In this document: one piece after another, positions 24,848-33,674 of the stretch
How positions within the stretch are numbered: position 1 is the first letter of the stretch
How the letters are laid out: each line of letters starts with the position of its first letter
Source of the DNA: Arthrobacter rhombi
GTDB lineage: Bacteria; Actinomycetota; Actinomycetes; Actinomycetales; Micrococcaceae
NCBI RefSeq assembly: GCF_900163545.1
Contig: NZ_FUHW01000052.1
Location: forward strand, 62,001-126,000
Direction of reading: 5' to 3'
Length of the DNA: 64,000 nt
The notes under the pieces: generated by a model
What the model was told of the DNA's origin: nothing
Databases searched by the model: none
The model's input: the letters and a program-made list of their open reading frames with translations, nothing else
Translations under genes and position numbers: made by a program

Positions 24848-25642
24848 ATGGAATTTTGGAGAGAACTCCTCGTCCTTTTTGCCGGGCTCTGGGCGGGAAC
24901 GATCAACACGATCGTCGGCTCCGGCTCGCTGGTGACGTTCCCGGTCCTGGTTGCCTTGGGCTTCGCCCCGGTCAACTCCATCATCTCCAACGCCATGGGA
25001 CTGGTAGCCGGCGGCTTCTCCGGTGCCTGGGGGTACCGACAGGAAGCGCGCACCGTCCCCAAGACGATGCTGAAACTGGTTCCAGCCTCGCTTGTGGGCG
25101 GCATTCTGGGCGCTTTTCTGTTGCTGCACCTTCCCGAGACGGTCTTCGGCTACGTCGCCCCAGTGCTCATTGCGATCGCGATCCTGCTGGTGATCTTCCA
25201 GCCACGGTTGGCGCGGTGGGTGCGCGAACGACAAAGTGGCGACCCGCTGCGCCCGACCCACGTTGACGAGCAGAAACTCTCCCCGCTGGTCTACATCCTG
25301 GTGTTCCTCATCGGTGTCTACGGCGGCTACTTCACCGCAGCCCAGGGCATCCTGCTCATGGCCGTACTGGGAATCTTCTTCCACGGTTCCCTCCAGCAGT
25401 CCAACGCGATCAAGGTCATCCTCTCGCTGGTGGTGAACCTGGTCGCCGCCGTGTCCTATCTGCTCTTTGCCTTCGACCGGATCAACTGGCTGATCGTCCT
25501 GCTCATCGCCGGCGGTTCACTGGTCGGCGGATTCATCGGGGCCCGGGTCGGCCGGAAGCTCTCACCACTGCTGCTGCGATCCTTTATCGTGGTGCTCGGG
25601 CTCGTGGCCCTGGTGACCATGATCGGCAAGCTGGTCGCCTGA
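24848..25642 (+). CDS. TSUP family (TauE/SafE) sulfite/organosulfonate exporter
   Basis: The 264-residue protein has about eight hydrophobic helices in two halves, typical of the TSUP family. Family features are the N-terminal AGTINTIVGSGSLVTFPVL and, in the second half, GVYGGYFTAAQGILLMAVLG, where paired glycine-rich loops form the transport path. Members export sulfite, sulfoacetate or related C1/C2 sulfur compounds; the substrate here is unknown. It starts 14 bases after the ABC ATPase gene and its last base is shared with the next start codon (TGATG), so the three genes form one unit. Confidence 0.9.
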   Translation: MEFWRELLVLFAGLWAGTINTIVGSGSLVTFPVLVALGFAPVNSIISNAMGLVAGGFSGAWGYRQEARTVPKTMLKLVPASLVGGILGAFLLLHLPETVFGYVAPVLIAIAILLVIFQPRLARWVRERQSGDPLRPTHVDEQKLSPLVYILVFLIGVYGGYFTAAQGILLMAVLGIFFHGSLQQSNAIKVILSLVVNLVAAVSYLLFAFDRINWLIVLLIAGGSLVGGFIGARVGRKLSPLLLRSFIVVLGLVALVTMIGKLVA

Positions 25643-26448
25643 TGCCGATCATTCGGCTCGAATCAGCGGCAGACCCCCGCGTCGCAGATTATGTGGCGCT
25701 CTCGGACGCGGCCCTGCGCCAACGCACCGATCCGGGGCGTGGACTCTATATCGCCGAAAGTTCCAAGGTCCTGCGTCGCGCCCTGACGGCCGGGCATGTG
25801 CCACGCTCCTTCTTCCTGGCCGATAAATGGCTTGAGGGGCTCTCCGATGTCCTCCAAGCCCATCCCGACGTCCCGGCCTTCGTTGGCGCCCCGGGGGTGC
25901 TGGAAGAAATCACCGGCTTCCACCTGCACCGTGGGGCGCTGGCCGCCATGAACCGGCCACAACCGGTTCCGGTGAGCGACGTCCTGGCCGGGGCACGCCG
26001 GGTGCTATTGCTCGAGGACATCGTGGATCACACCAACCTCGGGGCGATCTTCCGTTCGGCAGCTGCCTTGGGGGTGGACGCGGTACTGGTCTCCCCTCGC
26101 TGTGCCGATCCGTTGTATCGCCGGTCGATCCGGGTCAGCATGGGCGGGGTCTTCCAGATTCCGTGGGCCCGACTCGAGGATTGGGGCCACGGGTTGGAGG
26201 GGATACGCCGGGCAGGGTTCACCCTCGCCGCTCTGGAGGTCACCGAATCGTCGCGCCCCATCGATGAGGTAGCCGCAGAGAAGATTGACCGGTTGGCCCT
26301 GGTGCTGGGCACCGAAGGGGCCGGCGTTTCGCCCGAGACCCTCGCCGCCGTGGACCTGGCAGTGGTGATCCCCATGCGTGACGGTGTGGACTCACTGAAT
26401 GTTGCTGCCGCCTCGACCGTTGCCATGTGGGAACTGCGCGCGCGATAG
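25642..26448 (+). CDS. TrmH/SpoU family RNA 2'-O-methyltransferase
   Basis: The 268-residue protein is a SPOUT-class ribose methyltransferase acting on tRNA or rRNA. Motif 1 is DHTNLGAIFRSA (with the key N and R), motif 2 is LVLGTEGAGVS and motif 3 is IPMRDGVDSLNVAAASTVA, together forming the knotted SAM site. The N-terminal 100 residues form a substrate-binding domain. The target nucleotide is not deducible. It overlaps the TSUP gene by one base. Confidence 0.92.
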   Translation: MPIIRLESAADPRVADYVALSDAALRQRTDPGRGLYIAESSKVLRRALTAGHVPRSFFLADKWLEGLSDVLQAHPDVPAFVGAPGVLEEITGFHLHRGALAAMNRPQPVPVSDVLAGARRVLLLEDIVDHTNLGAIFRSAAALGVDAVLVSPRCADPLYRRSIRVSMGGVFQIPWARLEDWGHGLEGIRRAGFTLAALEVTESSRPIDEVAAEKIDRLALVLGTEGAGVSPETLAAVDLAVVIPMRDGVDSLNVAAASTVAMWELRAR

Positions 26449-26572
26449 GCGCGGCGATTTTTCTCGACATCTGCCGGTGAGCTACAGTAAGTAGTCGGTT
26501 CCGTGTCGAACGGAACGGCTTTACCCGTATGGTTGCTGGCAAAATCCAGTGGCTCGAACAAAGGTTTTCCTC

Positions 26573-26827
26573 ATGAAGTCCAACACCCACCCGAAGTACG
26601 AGGCAGTCGTGTTCAACGACCTCGCCTCCGGCGAAAAGGTCCTGACCCGCTCCACCCGTTCGTCGAACAAGACGATCGAGTGGGAAGACGGCAAGACGTA
26701 CCCGGTGATCGACGTCGAAATCTCGGCAGCATCACACCCGTTCTACACGGGTAAGCAGCGCATCATGGACTCGGCCGGCCGCGTCGAGCGCTTCAACGCC
26801 CGCTTCAAGAACTTCGGCAAGAAGTAA
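26573..26827 (+). CDS. rpmE2: Ribosomal protein bL31 type B
   Basis: The 84-residue protein is the cysteine-free, zinc-independent form of bL31. The opening [16 protein letters not shown], the central [21 protein letters not shown] and the terminal [12 protein letters not shown] are all diagnostic. There is no cysteine in the whole chain, which separates it from the zinc-binding type A form. In zinc-responsive bacteria this paralogue is made when zinc is scarce; I looked for a Zur-type palindrome upstream and did not see one. The ATG at 26573 is preferred over frames starting up to 70 bases earlier. Confidence 0.95.
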   Translation: MKSNTHPKYEAVVFNDLASGEKVLTRSTRSSNKTIEWEDGKTYPVIDVEISAASHPFYTGKQRIMDSAGRVERFNARFKNFGKK

Positions 26828-26844
26828 GCGGACACTTCATGTGG

Positions 26845-26870
26845 CAAAAGGACCCTTCGGGGTCCTTTTG
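26845..26870 (+). terminator. Rho-independent terminator after rpmE2
   Basis: An 11-bp stem (26845-26855 with 26860-26870) is closed by a TTCG tetraloop, and T residues form its 3' end. It lies 17 bases after the rpmE2 stop. Confidence 0.88.
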
Positions 26871-26940
26871 TCGTTAACGGTTCGATGGCTTCCCCGCATC
26901 TCCGGACCGTCGGGTGATCGGCAACGGGTGGAGGGGTCAT

Positions 26941-26946
26941 TAGGAT
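26941..26946 (+). promoter_or_regulatory. -10 hexamer of the lipoate ligase gene, leaderless arrangement
   Basis: TAGGAT lies six bases before the ATG at 26953, with no ribosome-binding site between. Confidence 0.5.
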
Positions 26947-26952
26947 GGAATC

Positions 26953-28059
26953 ATGCCAGTCGAAGATCTTCCCCAGCTAGATAGCACGCCCTATACCCAT
27001 CACGGCGAATTCAAGGTCCACGGAGGAAAGCTCGTGGTCGCGGATCTGGAAGTCGCCGGAGAGGGAGCGGCAGCACGGATTGTTCGCGCCAACATCAACG
27101 GGGACTTCTTCCTTGAACCCGATGAGGCCCTCGATGACATCAACGCCGCCTTGGTGGGGATGGAAACCTCGGCCCCGCATGCGGTGATCAGTGGAGCCGT
27201 CGGCACGGCGGTGGGCCACGACGCCGTCATGTTCGGATTCGACCCGTCGGCCGTGGCCACCGCGGTCCGCAGGGCGCTGGGACTGGCCACCACCTGGGCC
27301 GATCACGACTGGGAGGTCATCGGACCACGCTCACTACCCATCGCCGTGAATGTCTCGCTTGACGAAGTGATGACCCGCGAAGTCATGGAGGGAACCCGGA
27401 AGCCGACCCTGCGGATCTGGGACTGGAACGAACCGGCAGTGGCGATCGGCAGTTTCCAGTCGGTCCGCAACGAGATCAACCCCGCAGGAGCTCAACGCCA
27501 TGGAGTGACCGTGGTGCGACGCATCAGCGGTGGCGGGGCCATGTTCATGGAAGCCGGCAACTGTGTCACCTATTCGCTCTATCTTCCGGCCTCGTTGGTG
27601 GACGGCATGAGCTTCGCCGATTCCTACCCCTTCCTGGACGCCTGGGTGATGGACTCCTTGCAGCGGCTGGGGGTGGAGGCCTTCTATAAGCCGCTGAACG
27701 ATATCGCGACCCCGCAGGGAAAAATCGGTGGTGCCGCACAAAAGCGTTTCGCCGGCGGTGCGATCCTGCATCACGTGACCATGAGCTACGATATCGACGC
27801 CGAAAAAATGACCGAGGTTCTGCGCATCGGCCAGGAGAAGATTTCAGATAAGGGCATCGCCAGCGCGAAGAAGCGGGTGGACCCGCTCAAACGTCAGGCC
27901 GGTATCCCGCGGCACGAGATCATCGAGACGATGATCTCCACGTTTATTCAGCGTTATGGCGCCACCCGGACCGAACTCGATGAGAACACCTTGGCCCGGG
28001 CCGAGCGCCTCGCGGATGAGAAGTTCCGCACCGACGAATGGTTGAACCGGGTCCCCTGA
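26953..28059 (+). CDS. Lipoate-protein ligase family protein with N-terminal accessory domain
   Basis: The 368-residue protein attaches or transfers lipoate (or octanoate) to enzyme E2 subunits. The catalytic LplA-type domain covers about residues 125-345, with the signature RRISGGGAMFMEAGN (about 193-207) and the lipoyl-AMP lysine region TPQGKIGGAAQKR. In front of it, at about residues 15-85, is a segment (HGEFKVHGGKLVVADLEV, then NGDFFLEPDEAL) that corresponds to the lipoate-ligase accessory domain. In E. coli LplA that domain lies at the C-terminus, so the domain order is swapped here. Whether it uses free lipoate or octanoyl donors is not clear. Confidence 0.88.
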   Translation: MPVEDLPQLDSTPYTHHGEFKVHGGKLVVADLEVAGEGAAARIVRANINGDFFLEPDEALDDINAALVGMETSAPHAVISGAVGTAVGHDAVMFGFDPSAVATAVRRALGLATTWADHDWEVIGPRSLPIAVNVSLDEVMTREVMEGTRKPTLRIWDWNEPAVAIGSFQSVRNEINPAGAQRHGVTVVRRISGGGAMFMEAGNCVTYSLYLPASLVDGMSFADSYPFLDAWVMDSLQRLGVEAFYKPLNDIATPQGKIGGAAQKRFAGGAILHHVTMSYDIDAEKMTEVLRIGQEKISDKGIASAKKRVDPLKRQAGIPRHEIIETMISTFIQRYGATRTELDENTLARAERLADEKFRTDEWLNRVP

Positions 28060-28061
28060 CC

Positions 28062-28095
28062 CGTCGAGCGCCGGGGGTTGCCCCGGCGCTCGACG
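28062..28095. terminator. Hairpin between convergent lipoate ligase and pepN genes
   Basis: A perfect 15-bp GC-rich stem (28062-28076 with 28081-28095) with a 4-base loop fills the gap between two convergent genes. It lacks a long T run, so its strength as a terminator is uncertain. Confidence 0.7.
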
Positions 28096-28108
28096 ATTCT
28101 GGTCCTGA

Positions 28109-30757
28109 TCAGGGCCGTGAAGCCATGACGGCCGCCTGCCCGCGCAGGGTGCGGACCAGCTGGTCACGCTGTTCGATGATGATCCGACGCAGTGCCCGTG
28201 GGGCCTGGGCGTTCTCGATCAGCCAGCTGTCCGCGTTGCGGACGACACGATGCTGCTCCGGTGTCTCGGTGCCCAGGTCTTGGTCCAGGGGGAAGAGGCC
28301 CTGGACGATCCGGGTGGCCAGACCAATACTCTTTTGCTCCCAAATATCGGCCAGGGCCGGCCAGTAGCGTGTGTAGTAGTCATCGATCAGTTCATGGCCA
28401 CCGATGAGGAAACCATTGACCGTGGCGCTGAGGACATCGTTGGACAGGACCGCGCCCTCGGCGTCGGTCCCCGACAGGGCGGCGTCGAAGGCCGCCTGCT
28501 TGACCTGCGCCTCCGGACGGGCTGCCCAGGCCAGGGCCTGTCCCACGGTGGCGACCGCCGACGGGTTGGCTTGGCGTTCGGCTTCCAGCGTGGAGGTCGT
28601 GATCTGACCGCGGGCCGCTCCGGCCTGCAAAAGGGCCCAACGTAGTTGTTCGTCGACCCGGAGCCCTTCCACCGTGAGACTGCCCTCCAGCAGCCCGGCC
28701 ACTACCTGGTCGAGCTCACCGGCACGGGCCAACTCGGCCAGTGCCCGGGCAAAGGCGAGTTGGGCATCGGAGCCCGGCTCGGCGGCGAGCAGGAAATCGT
28801 GCAAAGCCTGAGCCAGCTTCCGGTGCTCGGCATCCCTGATATGGGGCGGGCAATAGCGCTGCACCGCGGTTTCGGCCTGGCCGAGAATCATCGACAGGAC
28901 CCCGACATCGCTGATCGTGGCCACGTGGCGCCGCACGGCAGCCAGGAAGACCGGCGCCGGGAGCAGACCGTCGCGGACCATGGACCACAGGGCTGCCCAG
29001 GCGGTCGCCCGGGCCAGCGGCTCGGTCAACGTTCCCAGGTGTTCGAGCAGGACCCCCAGGGTGGCCTCGTCGAATCTGACCTTGGCATAGGTCAGGTCCC
29101 CGTCATTCGGGAGCACGACGCCGGGGCGGGGCCGGCCGAGGAGTTCGGGCACCTCGGTGCTGGAACCGGTGACATCGAGTCTGAAGCCTCCGGTGCGCTG
29201 CAGGACGCCCTCACGCAGTTCGAAGGTTCCCACCCCCAGGGTGTGCGGGCGGATGGCGGGGGAGCCGGTGGTGGGATCCGCCCCGTCCTGGACAATGACC
29301 GCCGAGGTGACAACGCCGTCGTGCTCGGTCAGTTCGACCTGCAGCGAACCGACACCTGCGGTGCGCAGCCATGCTTCGGACCAGGCCCCCATATCCCGGC
29401 CCGATGCCTCCTCAAGGACGGCCAAGAAGTCCGCGAGCGTGGTGTTGCCGTATTCGTGGCGACGGAAGTAGGTGCGGGCGGCCGAGATGAAGGCGTCGCG
29501 TCCCACGTAGGCGTCCAGTTGCTTCAGAACCGAGGCCCCCTTGGCGTAGGTGATGCCATCGAAGTTCTGCCGGGCCGCTTCCAGATCGGGGATGTCCGCG
29601 ACGATCGGGTGGGTGGTCGGCAGCTGGTCCTGGACGTAGGCCCAGGCCTTCCGCCGGTTCGCGAAGGTTACCCAGGCGGTGTTGAAATCGGTGGCTTCGG
29701 CCACGGCGAGGGTTCCGATGAAGTCGGCGAAGGATTCCTTCAGCCACAGGTCATCCCACCAGCGCATCGTCACCAGGTCCCCGAACCACATATGCGCCAT
29801 CTCGTGCATGATCGTATTTGCGCGCCCCTCGTACTGGGCCTCGGTGGCCCGCGAGGTGAAGACGTAGTTCTCGGTGAAGGTCACCAGACCGGGGTTCTCC
29901 ATGGCGCCGAGATTATATTCGGGGACGAAGGCCTGATCGTATTTGCCCCAGGGGTAGGGGTAGTCGAAGAGGTCGTGGAAGAAGTCCAGTCCCTGTCGTG
30001 TGGTGGTGAAAAGTGCGTCGGCGTCGAAGTTTCCGGCCAGTGAGGCGCGGCAGCTCAGACCCAAGGGCACGGTCAGCGTGCTGCCGTCCTCGAGACGCCG
30101 GGACCAGCTGTCGGTGACGTAGTGGTACGGCCCGGCGAGGATCGTGGTGATGTAGGTCGAGATGGGCAGCGTCGGGGCGAAGAGCGAGGTTGCCATCCCG
30201 TTGCCGTGTTCGCTGCGTTCGGCCACCGACTGGTTGGAGGCGACATGCCAGTGTGCGGGCGCCGTTACGGTGAAGGTGAAGGGGGCCTTGAGGTCGGGTT
30301 GTTCGAAGTTCGCAAAGACGCGACGGGCATCGGCCGGCTCGTACTGGGTGTACAGGTAGGTCTGGCCGTCCACCGGGTCAACGAACCGGTGCATGCCCTC
30401 TCCGGAGGTCGAGTAGAGGGCCGTGCCGTCGACCTCAACGAGGTTGTGGCCTTCCGTGGGGGTGAAGTGGATCCGGGAACCACGGACCGCCGTGGCGGGA
30501 TCCAAGGACTTGCCGTTATGGACCACCGAGGCCACGCCACCATGGATGAAGTCCAGGAAGGTCTCTTCGCCGGCGACATGGGCGGTGAGCGCGATCCGCG
30601 TCCGGGATCGGTAGCCGGAGACCGCGGGATCCGGGGCGCCGGTCAGATCGAGATCGACTTCATAGGAGTCGACACAGAGGATCCGGGCGCGCTCGGCGGC
30701 CTCATCGCGGGACAGGTTCTGGTTTCTGGGCTGCTGATTCTCCACGGGGCCATTCAA
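28109..30757 (-). CDS. pepN: Aminopeptidase N (M1 family)
   Basis: The 882-residue zinc metallopeptidase removes N-terminal amino acids from peptides in the cytoplasm. The exopeptidase motif GAMENPG and the zinc site HEMAHMWFGD with the third ligand in LKESFADF (HExxH-x18-E) are present. The catalytic tyrosine segment follows, and a long C-terminal ERAP1-like helical domain makes up the last 350 residues. The length matches actinobacterial PepN. It is convergent with the lipoate ligase gene and separated from it by a hairpin; its start lies 47 bases from the 3' end of the zinc-ribbon SDR gene, which is on the same strand. Confidence 0.95.
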   Translation of the reverse strand: MNGPVENQQPRNQNLSRDEAAERARILCVDSYEVDLDLTGAPDPAVSGYRSRTRIALTAHVAGEETFLDFIHGGVASVVHNGKSLDPATAVRGSRIHFTPTEGHNLVEVDGTALYSTSGEGMHRFVDPVDGQTYLYTQYEPADARRVFANFEQPDLKAPFTFTVTAPAHWHVASNQSVAERSEHGNGMATSLFAPTLPISTYITTILAGPYHYVTDSWSRRLEDGSTLTVPLGLSCRASLAGNFDADALFTTTRQGLDFFHDLFDYPYPWGKYDQAFVPEYNLGAMENPGLVTFTENYVFTSRATEAQYEGRANTIMHEMAHMWFGDLVTMRWWDDLWLKESFADFIGTLAVAEATDFNTAWVTFANRRKAWAYVQDQLPTTHPIVADIPDLEAARQNFDGITYAKGASVLKQLDAYVGRDAFISAARTYFRRHEYGNTTLADFLAVLEEASGRDMGAWSEAWLRTAGVGSLQVELTEHDGVVTSAVIVQDGADPTTGSPAIRPHTLGVGTFELREGVLQRTGGFRLDVTGSSTEVPELLGRPRPGVVLPNDGDLTYAKVRFDEATLGVLLEHLGTLTEPLARATAWAALWSMVRDGLLPAPVFLAAVRRHVATISDVGVLSMILGQAETAVQRYCPPHIRDAEHRKLAQALHDFLLAAEPGSDAQLAFARALAELARAGELDQVVAGLLEGSLTVEGLRVDEQLRWALLQAGAARGQITTSTLEAERQANPSAVATVGQALAWAARPEAQVKQAAFDAALSGTDAEGAVLSNDVLSATVNGFLIGGHELIDDYYTRYWPALADIWEQKSIGLATRIVQGLFPLDQDLGTETPEQHRVVRNADSWLIENAQAPRALRRIIIEQRDQLVRTLRGQAAVMASRP

Positions 30758-30804
30758 CCATGAAACAGGTGTTGAAGATCACCGTTGGGTCGTTCTTTCG
30801 CTGG

Positions 30805-32283
30805 TTACCAGGGGGAGGGGCGGTAGTCCTTGATGAAGCAGCCCCGCAGATCGGTGCCCTCCTCCCCGGCGACGATCGGATGGTAGACCCGGGCCGCCCC
30901 GTCGATCAGATCCAAGGGGGCGTGCCAGCCTCCGGCGGCGTGTCGGATCTTGGATTCGTGTGGGCGTTCGTCGGTGATCCAGCCGGTATCCACCGCCGTC
31001 ATGAGGATGCCATCGGTCTCGAACAGTTCCTCTGCCGAGGTGCGGGTCAGCATGTTCAACGAGGCTTTCGCCATATTGGTATGAGGGTGTCCCGGCCCCT
31101 TATAGACCCGGGAGAACTGCCCCTCCATCGCCGAGACGTTCACGATGTACTTGCGTTTGAAGGAGGAGGCGGCCATTGCCGGACGCAACAGGCTCGCCAG
31201 CAGGAACGGGGCCGTGACATTGCACAGCTGGACCTCCAGCAGTTCCAGCGCCTCCACCTGACCCAGCGTGTGGGTCCAGCTGTTCACGCTGACCAAGTCC
31301 GGGACCAACCCTCCGGCATCGATGGCGGTTCCGGCGGCCACACGGTCCCAGGAGGCCGAGCCTGCGGTCATCGCCAATTCGGCCAGCCGCCCTGGAGCCA
31401 ACGCCGCCGCCGATTCCACGGCCCCGGTGTCCAAGTCAAAGGCAGCTGCCAATGCCTGGGGGTGGGCTTGTGGTGCTTGTCCTGCGCCCCAGATCTCGGG
31501 GCCGCCTTGGGCATAGGTTAGCTCGGGGGCTAGCGGTTGTGCCTCGGATTCAATCAGGTGACGGTAGGCCTCGCCGGAACGACGAACCGTTTGTGCGGCA
31601 TTATTGATCAGGATGTCCAGGGGGCCGGCGGCGATGAGCTGTTCCGTTAGCGAGACCACCTGCGAGGGATCACGGAGGTCGATCCCGACGATACGCAACC
31701 GGTGCAACCAGTCGGCACTGTCATCCAGTGCCGCGAAGCGTCGGGCCGCGTCGGCCGGGAAGCGGGTGGTGATGGTGGTGTGGGCGCCGTCGCGCAGGAG
31801 CCGCAAGGCGATATGCATGCCAATTTTGGCGCGCCCGCCGGTGAGTAGGGCTCGGCGTCCACTCAGGTCCACCCGGGCTTCGCGCCAATGCCTGCCCCCG
31901 GCGGCGCAATCGGGGCATAACAGATGGTGGAAGGCGTCAACCTTCGTGAAGGGCTGTTTGCAGACGTAGCATTTGCGCGGTTGCTGGTATTCCCCGGCGC
32001 TGGAGCCCGCCGAGCTGGTGGAAAGGTCCAGCCCTTCGGTTTCGTCATCCAGACGGTTGGCGGCTCCGGTGGCGGTGCGTTCCATGACTTTCCTGTCGGC
32101 CTCCACCACCGCTTGGCGGGCGTCGGTCCGGCGGGCGCGTTTGACCTCCTTGAACATCTTCGCGGTGGCGCGGCGCACGGCGATGAATTGTTCGTTGTCG
32201 TCGGGGAGTTCGTGGATGCGCTCGAGGACGCTCAGGCAGGCGGCCAGATCGTCGGCGGCGATGGGGAAGGAATGTTCAGTCAT
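30805..32283 (-). CDS. Zinc-ribbon/SDR fusion oxidoreductase, uncharacterised family
   Basis: This 492-residue protein joins three parts. Residues 1-100 are helical and charged. Residues 105-126 form a zinc ribbon with CYVC (105, 108) and CPDC (123, 126). From about 140 onward there is an SDR domain with the cofactor motif TGGRAKIG (148-155) and NNAAQT. The serine of the active site is present in VNVSAMEG (S384), but the position of the catalytic tyrosine reads T402-N-M-A-K406, so YxxxK is replaced by TxxxK; the nearest tyrosine is Y394. An insert of about 90 residues lies between NNAAQT and the active site. The substrate is unknown. It forms a separate unit beside glgC on the same strand. 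Confidence 0.85.
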   Translation of the reverse strand: MTEHSFPIAADDLAACLSVLERIHELPDDNEQFIAVRRATAKMFKEVKRARRTDARQAVVEADRKVMERTATGAANRLDDETEGLDLSTSSAGSSAGEYQQPRKCYVCKQPFTKVDAFHHLLCPDCAAGGRHWREARVDLSGRRALLTGGRAKIGMHIALRLLRDGAHTTITTRFPADAARRFAALDDSADWLHRLRIVGIDLRDPSQVVSLTEQLIAAGPLDILINNAAQTVRRSGEAYRHLIESEAQPLAPELTYAQGGPEIWGAGQAPQAHPQALAAAFDLDTGAVESAAALAPGRLAELAMTAGSASWDRVAAGTAIDAGGLVPDLVSVNSWTHTLGQVEALELLEVQLCNVTAPFLLASLLRPAMAASSFKRKYIVNVSAMEGQFSRVYKGPGHPHTNMAKASLNMLTRTSAEELFETDGILMTAVDTGWITDERPHESKIRHAAGGWHAPLDLIDGAARVYHPIVAGEEGTDLRGCFIKDYRPSPW

Positions 32284-32328
32284 GACGGGAGAACTCTACC
32301 GCCCCCACGCCGCGTCCACCGAGTCGGT

Positions 32329-33570
32329 CTAGGCGTCGATCTGCTGGCCCTTGGACAAGACGGTCAATCCGGATTCGGTGACCAGGAATCCACGCGCCCG
32401 ATCCACCTCATGGTCCACCCCGATACGGGCCCCGGCAGGGACCACCACGTTCTTGTCGATGATGGCGTGCTTCACCGTGGCTCCGGCGCCGATGACGACG
32501 TTGTCGAGCAGGACCGAATCGGTGACCTGGGCCCCGTGTTCGACCCGTGCGTCCGTGGAGATCACGGAGCGGGTGACCGTGCCTCCGGTGATCACCACCC
32601 CGGCGGCCAGCAGCGAGTCATGGGCTTCGCCGGGGGTTCCGTTCTTGGAGCGCACGAGTTTGGAGGGAGGTGAGCTGTGGTGGCGGGTGTGGATCGGCCA
32701 CTCCTGGTTGTACAGATTGAACTGCGGGATCGGGGCGACGAGATCCATATGCGCTTCATAATAGGAATCCAATGTTCCCACGTCGCGCCAATAGCGTATG
32801 AGGGAGGCGTCCTCGCCCGGGACCGGATTGGCCGAGAAGTCATAGACCCCGCAATCCCCGCTTTCCACGAAGGCGGGGATGATGTCGGCACCCATATCGT
32901 GTTTGGTGTCATCCCGGACGTTATCCGACTCCAGCGCCTCCAGCAGGGCATCCGTCGAGAAGACGTAGTTGCCCATCGACGCCAGGAAGCTGCTCGGATC
33001 ATCGGGGAGGCCAGGAGTCGAATCGGGTTTCTCGCGGAAGGCGGCGATCCTGCCGGGGGTCTGCGCATCGACCTCGATGACGCCGAACTGGTTCACCTGC
33101 TCCAGCGGCTGGCGCACGGCGGCCACGGTGGCGGAAACGCCGGCGGCGACATGGGCGTCGATCATTGCCGAGAAGTCCATCCGATACACGTGGTCGGCGC
33201 CGACGACGAGCACGTATTCGGGTTTGGCGTCGTGGATCAGGTTCAGGGACTGGTAGATCGCGTTCGCCGAGCCCAGGAACCAGTCCTTGCCCAGACGCTG
33301 CTGGGCCGGAACCGAAGCGACATAGTTGCCCAGTTGGGTGGACATGCGCCAGGTTTCGGAAACATGGCGGTCCAGGCTGTGCGATTTATATTGCGTGAGC
33401 ACCACGACCCGCAGGTAGCCCGAGTTCACGACATTAGACAACGCGAAGTCGATCAGCCGATAGCTTCCCCCGAACGGCACCGCCGGTTTGGCGCGGTCGG
33501 CCGTCAACGGCATCAACCGCTTGCCTTCCCCACCAGCCAGAACCACGACGAGGACTTTTCTTTGGGGCAT
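32329..33570 (-). CDS. glgC: Glucose-1-phosphate adenylyltransferase GlgC
   Basis: GlgC makes ADP-glucose from glucose-1-phosphate and ATP, the first committed step of glycogen synthesis. The 413-residue protein has the nucleotidyltransferase motif LAGGEGKRLMPLTADRAKP (about residues 11-29), the YRLIDFALSNVVNSG segment, the GADHVYRMD metal-binding site, the FREKPD substrate lysine region, and a C-terminal left-handed beta-helix with hexapeptide repeats (VIGAGATVKHAIIDKNVVVP). It is divergent from glgA, with a 104-base intergenic region between the two starts. Confidence 0.96.
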   Translation of the reverse strand: MPQRKVLVVVLAGGEGKRLMPLTADRAKPAVPFGGSYRLIDFALSNVVNSGYLRVVVLTQYKSHSLDRHVSETWRMSTQLGNYVASVPAQQRLGKDWFLGSANAIYQSLNLIHDAKPEYVLVVGADHVYRMDFSAMIDAHVAAGVSATVAAVRQPLEQVNQFGVIEVDAQTPGRIAAFREKPDSTPGLPDDPSSFLASMGNYVFSTDALLEALESDNVRDDTKHDMGADIIPAFVESGDCGVYDFSANPVPGEDASLIRYWRDVGTLDSYYEAHMDLVAPIPQFNLYNQEWPIHTRHHSSPPSKLVRSKNGTPGEAHDSLLAAGVVITGGTVTRSVISTDARVEHGAQVTDSVLLDNVVIGAGATVKHAIIDKNVVVPAGARIGVDHEVDRARGFLVTESGLTVLSKGQQIDA

Positions 33571-33662
33571 GCCGACTCCCTAGTGATCGTTCCCTCCCGG
33601 CGGAGGTGGCCGCCGGGCTGCACCTTCTGGGATCAGACTATGGCAGAAGTCACTTATGCGGC

Positions 33663-33668
33663 TACGTT
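33663..33668 (+). promoter_or_regulatory. -10 hexamer of glgA, leaderless arrangement
   Basis: TACGTT lies six bases before the GTG at 33675. No Shine-Dalgarno sequence is present, which supports the GTG over the longer frame from 33606. Confidence 0.45.
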
Positions 33669-33674
33669 GGTGCT

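Noticed and set aside
26449..26572. A Zur operator or promoter upstream of rpmE2
   Set aside because: No palindrome of the actinobacterial Zur type is visible, so zinc control cannot be claimed from the sequence.
28646..30043. A 465-codon plus-strand frame opposite pepN
   Set aside because: It is glycine- and proline-rich chance coding opposite a conserved peptidase, with no supporting start or homology.
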